64,000 nt of DNA, taken from Branchiostoma floridae. Its lineage: Eukaryota > Chordata > Leptocardii > Amphioxiformes > Branchiostomatidae. A model generated the notes under the pieces. It saw only the letters and a list, made by a program, of their open reading frames with translations, was not told the origin of the DNA and searched no databases. The number at the start of each line of letters is the position of its first letter. Position 1 is the first letter of the stretch. Position numbers and translations under genes: made by a program. The stretch lies in the NCBI RefSeq assembly GCF_000003815.2, contig NC_049990.1:3771830-3835829 (forward strand), in the 5' to 3' direction. Below are positions 16,597-29,700 of this stretch, piece after piece.

Positions 16597-19500
16597 GAAA
16601 GTAGGTTTGAATTTCGCTTGGTGCATGTGCATCTAAATTGCCCAGTTTTCTCTTAAGAAAGACCCTATGCAGACTACAGTCATGGCATGCTTATAGATAC
16701 AATCTTTTGCCACCACAACTTGTGCTATTCACTTCGTGAAAAAGCTCTGTTTTGTCGGAATAGGTTGTGTCTATAGTGCAAATTGCTCATGACTGGTCTG
16801 CTAAAGTTTGCTTAAAAACGATTTGGACAATCTGGTTGCAAGTCCTTGTCTGCATCCAGACACAAAAATCTGTCTTCTGACCAACTTTGTACAATATGTG
16901 GATCATCAAGTCACCTGACACAAGGTCAAAGAGCAGAGGTCAGAGGTGACCCTGCCCATATTGTGCAAAGGGTGGCAGAAAGACACAAGTTGTAAGAGCT
17001 AAAATTTGCATGCTAAGTTCCAACATGCATATGCTGATTTCTGGGAAGAAAGACTCCAGTTATGTCTGGGGTATTTTCCTAAGTAAAGCTTGCAATGCTG
17101 AACTAAACTTAAGATGTAACAGTCAATGTTATTGCTGGACAGTTACATCAAATGTCCTACAAAAATTGAATGCTTGCTGAGAAAGATCAAATCAGCCAAA
17201 GTTAAAAAAATAATTTCCCTGAAGTTCAATTAAGGAAAGCCCAAGAAAGAAAAAGAAACAGGCTTTTCGATGAGAAACAAAAGTATTGATATGCCTTACC
17301 AGTTTCTGAAATGTATGCCACTTTGATCTTTACCAACTATGAAAAAATGTAACAACATTTAATTTAAGTGGCAAATAAAGTCATTTCCGTATGATGACGA
17401 ACAAAGGCAAATTTCCTAAAAAGAAAGATGCTGTTAAAACTGCTACAGAAAACAAAGTTTCAGCCAGTTGCTTGTAGAAAGTGACACAATGTGTTCACAC
17501 CTGTTGATCACACCTTTCATTTTAACTGTTGCAACTACCTCCCAACAATTCTGTTTCTCAAAACGACAACAGCATGCTCTTTTCTTTCCTCACACCTGAT
17601 GCAGTACATTTCTACTGAACTGAGAAATATGGTACAGTAGTCTGGTTGGTCATTCCGGCGATTCTTCTACACGGTTGCTAACAGTTACACATTGGTCACT
17701 TCCAAATATGGAAGCTTGAAAACGTAAGATGCCTCTTTTTCTTTCACATAATTTCAGAAGAATCCAGACGTGCAGTATATACATGTGTAATAAGAATGAC
17801 CAACCTCAACTACTATTACAAAGATCTAGTTATGGCCAGCATGGCATCTTTTCTTTGTGAAACAAGAACTGATTAACCATAACAAAAAAGACAGACAAAT
17901 ACAGAATGGAGAGAAAAACAAGGCTTTTGTCTGTAAAATACAGCTTTTCCTTTTAAAGGCAGCAGGCATCTATCCTGTTGTGTACGGTTCTGGGAGAGAA
18001 GTTTTTCGATGGTGCTCAGAGAATAATTTCATTGCCCGAACCAGCTCTATGTGACTGCCCTCCCAGTGTGGGGGGGCGCATAGGTTAACGTACCATCACG
18101 TGTCACGGGCCTTGGGACCAGGGATCGCTCACAGGAAGGCAGTGTCCAGTCCACAAAAAGACTCAAAAAAGTTTGCGGAGATCAGATTTCTCTTGAAAAA
18201 CTTTGGCAGACACACTTGCTAAGGGTGAATCTATGAACAGTGCATCGTTGTCTGCCAAACTGAACAAATCCGTCTCAATGTCTCCTTTCAAGGGAAGTAT
18301 TTTTGATTGCAAAACTTGTCTTTGAACAGAAAAATTAACCAAAATCAACCATAAAGTGATAAATACCCCACAAATTTTATCAATGAAAAACTCAACCCCC
18401 TGTGATGCTTGAACTAAAATATCTCTCAAAAGAAAGTCCTCAACAATGTCCACACTATAATAGTGCGCAATGGATTTTTGTAACTCCCTCCTAAGCATCA
18501 CTTAAAACACAAAAACCTTCAGTGAAAAACCCAGTTTATTCTGAAACTAGCAACCCTTCTTCGATAAAAACTGAAGGTTGGTTAAAAGAAACCATTTCTT
18601 TCTATAGAGAAATGTATACAGCAGCTGTGCATCAGCATTGATACTGCCAATTGATTGATTGATTGATCGACCAATCTGTTCCTGTGAGAGGATTCCTTAC
18701 CCGACGCCCGTGGTACCGGTTTTGTATCCGATGGAATATTTATATTGTCCTGCAACCTGAGTCAGCTAGGACGCTGGCTCCTCTATTTTACCCAGTCCAT
18801 TTTCCACTTTTCTACCACGAGAAAATGAGACGCGCCACAATAAATGTCGTGCGCGGCACACAAAAAAATGAATACCAACATCAAAACATCCTATAATGAT
18901 GATAGTGGACACGGGATCGCATTTGAGCACTACTATGATATTGCCAGATACTACTGTTGACAATCTCTTTGAAGAACACATTGAGGACGATTCTAACACC
19001 TCAATGTAGAAGCCTTCCTATATCGCAGGCTTGCCTCTAACGTGGGGTTTGGATTGCAGCAAATGCTTGCAAATAATGTCAACAGCAATTGTTTTTATTG
19101 CTAATTTCCGATACGTTTCTGTTTTTATCCTAGTGATAGTTTTGTTAACGGCACTAGGTATGGTATGTAGTATATTATTATGTAATGTTAAATGTTTTTT
19201 TAGATTTTTTTATAGGGTATACAGTCGGTGGTAGTCACTTGTGCATTGAGCAAAATGTGCAATTAACGTTAGGTCTTGTGCAGATTGTAATTCTTACACG
19301 GGGGTCGCTCTAGTCTCGGGGAAACTTCACCAGAATGAACAGAGCTTTGCATTTATCCTGTTATGAAAAGATTTGTGCAGCAAAATTTGTTACTTTGATC
19401 CATGCTATGTTTACAAGAAAAACAAGACCAGGTCCCTGGAAAACCAAGTGCCACATACTTCAATCAGTGAAATATCTTGTGAGTATCATGACCATTGGAA

Positions 19501-20867
19501 GTTTAGGGTCAAGAAGAATGTTGGTAAATAATGTTGTTTTTAAATCAAAGTAAGATCATTTTCCAGAAAACAACATTGTGACCATTGAAAATAGAGAAAA
19601 GGCAAAGAAGCAAGAGCAAAGAAATATATGGTCAGCTATTGTATAACCGTATACCATCATTACGTCTTGGTGTCATGTGACTTCCCAAATACTGTATTGG
19701 AAATGACTAATGGCTGATTGTACTCTGATTGGCTAGTAACTGACCAATCAGGAATTCTAAAGCTGTGGCACATCTTTTAAAAAGTTGCAGGATTAATCAT
19801 CACCCAGAATGCATTGCTGAGGTAGCCATCTTGAAATGGAATGTCCTCAGAGCTTGACCTTGAACATCATTTAGTTCAGGCTGCCACCCCTCTTCTTTGT
19901 TAAAGGGTTGGTCCACTGTATTTGTAAGAACAAACCAACTCAAGCAAAGGGGTAGAAACAAATGACATGGTGAAGTTTTCCTCATTAATTCCAACTATGG
20001 GACCATATATTTTACCTCCAGTTTTGGCTAATTTTTATCGAGAATTTCTCTGTTTATTTTAGACTTATTTCTCTAATCATTCTGTATTGGCTTATAAGCA
20101 ATGTATCTACGATAGGAAGTAGTGATGTGTACATGCAGTAGATTAATACGTAAAAAGTGCTGAAAAGTTGTTGATATCAGCCTAGATGGAGTCTCCAAAG
20201 ACACTGTGAAGATACAGTTACATTATTGGTACTCATTTTGACAATTATTTTTTTTCCTATTTCCAACTGATTTCCGAAGGACTGTCTCCGCGACCCATCC
20301 TTCCGTTCTGTGACAGAAATTTGCTTGACGGAAAATTTTGCCCCATCTGTCAAAAGAAAAAGAAAATAGGATTTCTGAACATGATAATGATGAAAATATT
20401 CTTTCATCAGCTTAAGATGACAAAAAAAATTGATGAAAATATTCTTTCATCAGCTTAAGATGACAAAAAAAATTAAAAACATGGCCTCCGAAACCATGCA
20501 TGGGTTGGAAGGCAATTAAAGCTGGAGACAACACTTTATATTGCCCACTAGAAACTGTGTAAAACCTGTAAACATGCCCCCAAAACCTATTTGTTACCAA
20601 CTCAGCAATGCTGCCTGTACCTACCAACGTTTCACCAAAAATCTAGAGTGTTACATGTGTATCATAAGGCTTCTCTATATGCACCATGTTACACAAGTCA
20701 GTATCATACATATTCAGTTGTCCTTGGCCTGGAGAGACTTGAGACCAGGAAAGAGTCTGAATCCTTCAGGATTTAATTCCTTCACATGTAATTCCACTTT
20801 AAGTCCCGCAAGCCTTGCAAGGAAATAACATGGTCTTTGATGAAGTTTAGACAATCCAGGTATTAAG

Positions 20868-21055
20868 ATGTGCCCAAGTAATAGTCACTGAAGCAACTGG
20901 ATATGATTTTGGAAATAGTCAAACGTTTCAGGTAGCAACCATGCACTACCTTTAGTTAGTGTCACCGAGCTACCTTGAACATTATCTGATCTGACCGTTT
21001 CCAAAATCATATCCAGTTGCTTGAGTCAGTGAACTACTATTTGTGCAGTAGCTGC
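20868..21055. mobile_element. Foldback MITE (CAACTGGATATGATTTTGGAAA family)
   Basis: The left arm GAAGCAACTGGATATGATTT is matched in reverse near the right end (AAATCATATCCAGTTGCTTGAG). Related sequences lie at 29,528 (host of the LTR array), 32,395 and 63,712. No open frame is present. Confidence 0.75.
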
Positions 21056-21604
21056 ACAAAAAGGATGGGAAGAAATTGTGGGATGTAAAAATTCCCAGAC
21101 AGTCTTCTAATTCCTTGCATCACCACCCAGTTCCTTTGAGTTATTTGTACATGTATTATGCAGTTTTCTACCTGAATGTCTAACCTTCATCAATGCCTCA
21201 TGATCATTCATGATTTAGTAACTGGAAAACAGAAGGCTTTTTTTTTAATTACTTGACTCAAATGCTTAGGTATCTATTATGTAAAGAAGAGCTGTTTTCT
21301 TGTCACGGTGTCTTTGGAGACGTCCGTCCTTCTTGACGAGTTGTTCTTGGTGTGGAGACTATTTGAATAATGACAGACTTGGATGTGGTGTAAGCTATAC
21401 TAGGGAGTATTGCATGTAGCAGGGTGCTGACACTGTAAGCTAGCTAACTGTACCATGGCTGTGGCTGTGAGTTGTGTACAAAAAAGAGAGATTTTGCTGC
21501 TTGATGTTTTGATGGTCGGTGAAGGCGAGAGGTGACCGAGATTTCCGAGTACCAACCTTCCGTTTCGCATGAACATTAAGACTTCAGGACAGGAGAGTTT
21601 TCTT

Positions 21605-21906
21605 TCATGCAACCAGTTTTTTCTCACCTGCTGACGTTTTGATGTCTGTCAGACATCTTCCTCAGAGCTTCTAACTGGAGTTCTGCTTCTCGCCGCTATG
21701 TGTAGCCGATGTAGGTGGGGCTTTTGCGGCGAGAATACTATCCCAAACGTGGCTGAGCTTGTACCCCCCTTCATCACTGGGGTGGACTTCCTTATCCAGA
21801 CTGCTTCTTTAATCCAACGGATTCGTCTGTTATCTCTGGTTGTGTAAAAGAAAACTTTTATGTCTTATGATCTACCAACCTGATGAAACTATTTTCGGAA
21901 GTAAGC
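21605..21906. mobile_element. Foldback MITE (CACCTGCTGACGTTTT family)
   Basis: It contains TCACCTGCTGACGTTTTGAT, CTTCCTCAGAGCTTCTAACT and GTAGCCGATGTAGG, and ends near CCAACCTGATGAAACTATTT. The copy at 60,553 has the same blocks as a long inverted repeat. Diverged relatives lie near 37,785 and 44,340. Confidence 0.7.
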
Positions 21907-23156
21907 CTTTTGGTGTATCACAACAGTTTTGTACAGTAAGGTACAAGCTGCATAAGATCATACTGTAAGGTTTGATTGAAGTAAACGTGTTGCATTCTTG
22001 TGTGGCTCTCAAAAAGAAACCTTACCACTGGTCTGTCTTAGTACATGGCGACAATGATATGACGATGACCAAATTTGTGTCTTTGCACATTTTTGGTCAC
22101 ATCTTTCACCAAATTGCAAAACTTTGTACAAGCTGTTAAAGGTGTAGGCTTCTTACACTTTGCCTGTAGCAGAATTGTTGAAAGAAAGCTGATACGTGTA
22201 CCAGAATTTTTGGCAATTGTATCACATACATTTACTATGAATACAAAGTGAATTAAAGAAAGAGAAAAGGGAATCTTAATTTGAAAGACTAAAACAAAAA
22301 GTTTGAAAAGTTACAGGGAATCTCTGTGACCTGCCGCCAGAAGGTTGCGCTACACGGACTTTGGTAACGAGAAACACAGTTAAGTAAAAAAAGACACAGT
22401 GACATTCACCTGTGGATGTCCCCACCATTTATTACACACCAGCCTAACACCTTAAGTTTATTGTATGCAGACACTCATGGTCAGATATGTTGAATTTTGC
22501 CATGGCTAATTGTGTTCTGTAAGTGTTGATTCCAAACTCAACCTCCCTTCTGTGAGGACCCTCTTTTGTCATGTGATCAAACAGGTGGCTGTGGTATTGC
22601 AAATCAATGCCTGTATAGATGTCATCTACAACAAAATTATGTTAACATCTTCATGGCAAAGTTAGAAGCTATCATACACAGCATACCGACTTTGGATGCA
22701 TACAGGCACTGCATTATACTACAAAGGCCACCTCCTTGACCACATGACTTCAGTGATGAGTTACCATGATATTGGACTGCAGACACTACAAAGGGCCAGG
22801 CTAAGAACAGTATATCTTGTACTTTATGTTTGTCTGATGTAACGTTACCTACCAGGCTCTCAGCAGGAAGCCAACTAGGGACCAGTGCCTACTCACACCA
22901 TATTTGGATATTTGACCTCCAAAGTGACCCCTCGTAACCTTTGTACTTCAACCTCTAGATGGTGTCTTGTAGTGTTTACCACTCACTGATTGTTTACGTT
23001 ATGTATTCTCTACAAACAATAATAAAAAAAATGTTTCAAAAGTTTGCAACATTTAGCTTGGTGTCTTATTTCAACCATTTTCTAGAGTCTGACATCCATA
23101 ATTGCCTATTCATGATTTTTAAATCTCACCATGATCCTTATACTTGAAATTAAGCT

Positions 23157-23255
23157 GTCCCTGGTGCTGAATAACATTTACACTCACGCTGCTGTTTGAA
23201 TGAAATGTACACTGTTATCCCTGGTGCTGAATGACATTCACACTAACACTGCCGC
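23157..23255. repeat. 43-bp minisatellite, left remnant
   Basis: Two to three units of CCCTGGTGCTGAATGACATT.. continue beyond the transposon at 23,260. This is the same array as 25,039-25,614, split by the insertion. Confidence 0.85.
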
Positions 23256-23259
23256 TTAA

Positions 23260-25034
23260 GCCCCGGTCACAAAGCGCGTACGATTCCTTGCGATGGACTA
23301 TTCCGCATATCGTACGATGAGCGCAGTACATCGCAAGAAAATCGTAAGCATCGCAAGCCATCGCAACGCATCGGATGGTGTTCAAAATTTTTCCAGCGTC
23401 GCACGATTTTTCACTTGTGTCTCTTCTGTATAGCCGTCTGACCGCTTTTGTGCTTCTTTAACCAACAAACATGTGGACGTAGCTGTTAAATACCTTCCTA
23501 TAATATCTTTAACTGTAAAAATAAATTAAAAAAGACCATGACAACAAGAGTATTACAAGCAAAAGTTCAAATCAAGCGTGAGTACTGGTATGGTTATCTC
23601 GGCCTGCTTGCCGGCTCTACGTGTCAGGCTCTTTCGAAGATCGTATCATGATATGCTATCAACAAAAAGATGCCATCATACAAAAATCAAATGATAAGCA
23701 TTATATCATATATATTTCCGACTCATAGAGCCTGCCTTTATGTTCGAGTTGTCCCCATGGTTATTACGATTATGGTAAACTGACCCAAGACCGACGAGAG
23801 CTGAGATTTGATCTAATTATAAACTCACGTGCATGAAGCGATCAAACAATTGTCTGCATCACCTGTGCGTGACGCGCTGTTCTCTGGTTGCGACTGTGGC
23901 AGTTGCGACTGATATATTTCCCCTTTTCGTCAATATCGACAATATCAGGTAAAACTGAAACCATCACAACATACTAAAAAATCATAAATCTATAACCTCA
24001 TCAGTAGACAAAAATTGCCGTAATGAACTCTGCTATGGGGGCAAATAAAACCTTACGACGATAGCGAAATTTTGAACATGTTCAAAATCCATTTCAGCTC
24101 TATTTTTCGCCATACGACGCTCCCCGATTTACTATGATCCACTGCGATTGGCGCAGGCACGCTCTTATGACCTCATCGTACGATGCACTACGCGCTTTGT
24201 GACCACGGCTTTATATACTTAAACCATTGCTTCCGATTTTCTTCCGACTTACGTCGCACTGCGCTTATCCTGCGCATCGGAAGGAATCGCAAGGAATCGT
24301 ACGCGCTTTGTGACCGGGGCTTTACCGGCTCTACGTGTCAGGCACTTTCGAAGATCGTATCATGATATGCTATCAACAAAAAGATGCCATCATACAAAAA
24401 TCAATTGATAAGCATTATATCATATATATTTCCGAATCATAGAGCCTGCCTTTATGTTCGAGTTGTCCCCATGGTTATTACGATTATGGTAAACTGACCC
24501 AAGACCGACGAGAGCTGAGATTTGATCTAATTATAAACTCACGTGCATGAAGCGATCAAACAATTGTCTGCATCACCTGTGCGTGCCGCGCTGTTCTCTG
24601 GTTGCGACTGTGGCAGTTGCGACTGATATATTTCCCCTTTTCGTCAATATCGACAATATCAGGGAAAACTGAAACCATCACAACATGCTAAAAAATCATA
24701 AATCTATAACCTCATCAGTAGACAAAAACTGCCGTAATGAACTCTGCTATGGGGGCAAATAAAATCTTACGACGATAGCGAAATTTTGAACATGTTCAAA
24801 ATCCATTTCAGCTCTATTTTTCGCCATACGACGCTCCCCGATTTACTATGATTCACTGCGATTGACACAGGCACGCTCTTATGACCTCATCGTACGATCC
24901 ACTACGCGCTTTGTGACCACGGCTTTATATACTTAAACCATTGCTTCCGATTTTCTTCCGACTTACGTCGCACTGCGATTATCCTGCGCATCGGAAGGAA
25001 TCGCAAGGAATCGTACGCGCTTTGTGACCGGGGC
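23260..25034. mobile_element. TTAA-flanked non-autonomous DNA transposon with 714-bp internal duplication
   Basis: Terminal inverted repeats start GCCCCGGTCACAAAGCGCG and end with the reverse complement, with about 35 bp matched. TTAA lies on both sides (23256-23259 and 25035-25038), as in piggyBac-type target duplication. The segment 23611-24320 is repeated at 24325-25034 with few differences, so the right terminus occurs twice (ending at 24320 and 25034). No transposase is recognised. It interrupts the minisatellite, so it is younger than the array. Confidence 0.88.
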
Positions 25035-25038
25035 TTAA

Positions 25039-25614
25039 ATGACAATTTACAATAACACTGCAATCCCTGTCCCTGGTGCTGAATGACCCTCACACAGACA
25101 CTGCCTTCCCTGTCCCTGGTGCTGAATGATATTCACAATGACACTGCTGTCCCTGTCCCTGAATGACATTCACACAGACGCAGCCATCCCTGACCCTGGT
25201 GCTGAATGACATTCACACTGACACCGCCATCCCTGTCCCTGAATGACATTTACACTGACACTACCATCCTTGTCCCTGGTGCTGAATGACATTCACACTG
25301 ACACCACCATCCCTGTCTTCATGGTACTGAATGACATTCACACTGACACTGCTGTCCCTGTCCCTGGTGCTGAATGACATTCACAATGACACTCCTGTCC
25401 CTGGTGCTGAATGACATTCACACTAACACTACCATCCCTGACCCTCATGCTGAATGACACTCACACTGACACTGCCATCCCTTCCCGTGGATCTGAATGA
25501 CATTCACACAGACGCAGCCATCCCTGTCCCTGTTGCTGAATGATATTCACACTGACACTACCATCCCTGTCCCTGGTGCTGAATGACATTCACACTGACA
25601 CTGCCATCCCCGTC
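25039..25614. repeat. 43-bp minisatellite up to an assembly gap
   Basis: About a dozen units consist of CATCCCTGTCCCTGGTGCTG + AATGACATTCACACTGACAC + TGC, some shortened by loss of 'CTGGTG'. The array runs into the N block at 25,615. The same unit appears in reverse orientation at 31,303-31,870. Confidence 0.92.
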
Positions 25615-25860
25615 NNNNNNNNNNNNNNNNNNNNNNNNNNNNNNNNNNNNNNNNNNNNNNNNNNNNNNNNNNNNNNNNNNNNNNNNNNNNNNNNNNNNNN
25701 NNNNNNNNNNNNNNNNNNNNNNNNNNNNNNNNNNNNNNNNNNNNNNNNNNNNNNNNNNNNNNNNNNNNNNNNNNNNNNNNNNNNNNNNNNNNNNNNNNNN
25801 NNNNNNNNNNNNNNNNNNNNNNNNNNNNNNNNNNNNNNNNNNNNNNNNNNNNNNNNNNNN
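25615..25860. other. Assembly gap (246 N)
   Basis: A run of N follows the minisatellite. The sequence on the far side (CCGTACAATACG) is unrelated to the repeat. Confidence 0.99.
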
Positions 25861-26772
25861 CCGTACAATACGTCACCCGAATGCGGGCTTGTAAGACGTG
25901 ACTTAATATACTAGTAATTTGTCTCGTCTTTGGAAAGAAAATGATGTTTGCATATGTATGAACGTTGGAACGGCCAGCCACAGAACAATAACGGCATCCA
26001 AAGCGTGTGTATATTCTCTACGTATCTACCAGACTGCGGCATAGCGGAATAGTAATAGGGGACTAAAAGTTAAGAATAAAAACCTTGTAGGAGTATTAAT
26101 TGGCCTAGGCGTGAACTGACCGGCCGATGGATAGACGGCAAAAGACTGAAATTCCATGCCAACGTATTTGGCCAAATTCTTCTCCTTTTCATCCATTTGA
26201 CACATCTGCCTGGAGACTACCGTGTGAAGATGAGTCGAAGCAAAAATGAACTGAAGTAAACATACATATATTCATGCAATTTCATTTGTCATTAATAACA
26301 AAACTGAACATACTGGAAATGAAATCAAGATTCTCCACTGGAGGGTTGTTGTGCTTTTGTGTTTGTTTGTTTGTTTGTTTGTTTATTTTCAAACACCTGG
26401 GTAGCCTATTCAGCTTCGATAAACTGGTTTTCAATAGGGCCCAGTTTCACATATACATAGAAGGAAATAAAATAAAAACGTACAGAGAGAAAAGTAGACA
26501 TACACGTCGGAAACATATAAGTACAACTGATACATGAAAGACACAGATAAACCAACGTGTCTATGTTTTATCTTTGATTTCCTTAGCTAGAAGTAAAAGT
26601 GCTTTTAGGATCAGGGTAGGCGCAACAAATATTGTCTACGGGTTTATTAGAGGATTTCATGAACAGGAAAGCTATCCTGCTTTCTGAAAACCCAATGAAA
26701 CTACATGTATTTATGAATCAGAGGTAACAGATGTAGGGCAAACGTCTGTTGCACAGATAAAATATGTAGACA

Positions 26773-29700
26773 ATGGAAAGGACAATTGTCGACATGGCGG
26801 ACGGGCCGCAGCTCACCCGCTCCCAGAGCATGGAAGGTAACTAGTATGTTTTTGCAAAATTCTGTAACATGTTTACGTTTTGTGCTAGCGAAACGGACAG
26901 GATTCTTTGCTGCCGTGGTTATCGCGGTATGACATTAGTACGTCGGTTCATATGGTGGCTGGAATGGTGATTGGCGTCACCACGCATCACGTCATAAATA
27001 CACAAGTCTGGTCGGATGGTTTTCCTAGAAGTGAGAATCAATAATTCAACTTTACAGGGACCAAAAACATTTTCCTGGAATTCAGAATCAATATAACTAT
27101 TCCGAAGACAAACATGTCAAGGTTTGTCGTGATTTTTCATAGCCTATTGTTACCCGTTCTGTACAGCTTTTATAATCTGAATACTCCAAAATTCCACATG
27201 TCCAGCAAAACCACATTAAACGTAGCAAAGCTGAATCTGGACCAGACTGTGCAAAGTTATCTCTGCTGCTATTTCCTTCTTCAAGATTTTAAAGTTGGAA
27301 TATTGTTACTTGACAACTTGTCTTTTTTCGGCACCGGTGCACCACCTCCCAATGGCGACCACTGATGATTATATCGTATTCTGTGAGCGCTTGTTGTTGT
27401 GTTACACTGAATTTATCCAACAGAAGCTCTCTAAGATTTAACATTTCTCAGAATCGACTTTTGGGTCGTGATGAATTTGTAAATGTTCCGCAGGTAACTC
27501 TCCCATGCAAACCGACTGGGTGGCAGTTGCGGACGCCGCTGCGAACATACCCAACGCGATGTACGTCTCCAGTGCAGGTAGATCATTTTCAAATCAAGAT
27601 TATAGTATTCCTGTTGCTGTCGCCTGTTTTGTTCTGTTTTGTAGTTGCCGCGTCCGTCTAAAGATTGCTTTCCAGCCTTGATATGTGATTTTACGTATTT
27701 AAACCTGTCCTTTAAACGTTAGTTCGATACTCGCCATGCCCCTGCCCCCATGACGGTGGAGTGACGCCCACCGACCCTCAAGGCCGGCTAATCTGTCTTA
27801 AGGTGCCAAAAACACATACGGACTTGGTGATGCAAGTGTGTCAACATCTGCACACTTGCTACTAAGACCCGTGAATTGTTTTCTGTTGGCAATAAGAATA
27901 AAGACAAAGTAGAAAACGTTCGAAATTGATTTCAATTTGAATCTTGATTTGAATCATCACGGCATCATGAAATACTTCATGTAGTCAGAAATGACTCAGA
28001 CGCGGACACTTTTTTTTTTTTGCCTGAACAGCCACCAACGCCATGGATCCGGACAAGACCAAATCTTTCCGCCTGGACAACAAGCTTTGGCACATCACCG
28101 GCCTTGTGTTTGCCGTGGTTATCGTCATACTGCTGTCATTTTTTGCAGGTGAGCTTCTTCCCACGTGTATTGAAGAATAATCTAATCCCCAAGCAGATCC
28201 TACGGTAGCATAAGATAGTATCAAAAGATGGCAGCGGAGTGAAACAAGTCTAGGAATGTGTATGGAGGCGGCGAACCTCCTCTGGCCGGCTATACTCCGG
28301 ATCCATATCCGGTTTTGGTACTATCTTATATGCCACTGGGAATCTGCTTGGAGATTAGAATGATCATCGTAATGTTTAGAATAGCCTGTTGACATTCGCT
28401 CTACATTTCACACCAACAGTGTTTGTTGTTCTTTCGAAATCTCCTTGTACACATTTGTACAAAGGTGCAGTGCATCTTTCAATGTTAGTTTTCAGATTGT
28501 TCATATTTCATTACCTTTTGAATACACGCAGTGGGTGATTTACCTCTCCTGTTTATTGATAAGGGAAGCAGACATCGTCAAGTCTTCATGTGTTTCACTA
28601 TCTATATTGTGGGTAGCCTGGGTTTACACAAGCTCTCGCTGGCTGGAGTAAAGCTATTGTAGGGCCCGCCGCTAGGGGCGCGATTTTAGTCAGGCTATAT
28701 TGTGTGGGATTGTTTCTGAACCTGGTCTTATTTACTTTCATGTCTAGTTAACGTTACTACTCTAACTGAGGAGGTGAGGGAGCTTCGAGCATGGAAAGCG
28801 GAGATTCAGCTGCGAGTTATCGAGATGGAACGTAAGCATGACATCCGCATATCACCAAACTGTATTCTGTGATATTTAAGAAATATTTTCCTTAAAATCA
28901 TTAAAACTTTCCAATGCTTCTCACATCTTACCGACCAACAAAAAACAATCTTCTTGCTTGAGTCCTCCAACCCCTTTATCTATGAAAATGTTTGACAATT
29001 CATCTCCCACTGCATACGGTAAAAAAGTCAAACCCATCATACAACTTATAAGTAGAAGTAGATTTAGAATAGATGTTATTTCCCGTTCATTTGTAAATAT
29101 CAAGTTCCTTCTTTGTTGAGTATACAATTATGTATACCACACTGTTTGCAATTAGCCTTCGGGCATGAGCTTGCAATAAAGATTATTATTATTATCTAAT
29201 CATGAAGCAGTCTGCTTTATAGCTATGTGCCTATGGAGAGTGACTTCTGACTCCTATGTATAACACTATAGGAAAAGTAACAGAAATACTAAATAGTGTT
29301 TAAACTAACACTGACAGACATTGTCCCTGTCTCCGGTGCACATGGACTGCCACATGCTTGTATATGCATATGTATATGTAAATGTATATGTATGGTACAT
29401 AGACTACCCCATGCATAAAAATGCAATAAACAGTTGTCAGTAGAATAATGACCTATTCAAACATTTGAGTGGCTTTTTTTTTTCAAAAATGCTGACATAG
29501 CATATCTTACGCCAAAAAGCAATTAAAAAAGCAACTGGATATCATTTTGGAAACAGTCAAAAACGTTTCAGGTAGAATCCACAGTAGAGTCACTGGTAAA
29601 AGGTAGTTGCTTGAGTAATTGCAATTTGTTGTACCTTATTACCTGGATATCTAATCTTCTGTAACAGTGGGGGGTTCAAGTAGTGCTAACTGACTATGCC

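Larger units (their letters stand above)
16610..23156. other. Intergenic stretch without a recognised gene
   Basis: No exon is recognised. It holds a two-copy 43-bp tandem repeat (20388-20473) and MITEs listed separately at about 20,868 and 21,605. A minus-strand open frame of 112 codons at 18163-18501 has one hydrophobic segment (VFITLWLILVNFS) but no family resemblance and AT-rich codons. I leave it unannotated as a gene. Confidence 0.55.

Noticed and set aside
18163-18501. 112-codon minus-strand open frame with a hydrophobic segment
   Set aside because: No family is recognised and no splice partners are seen. Length and composition are compatible with chance.
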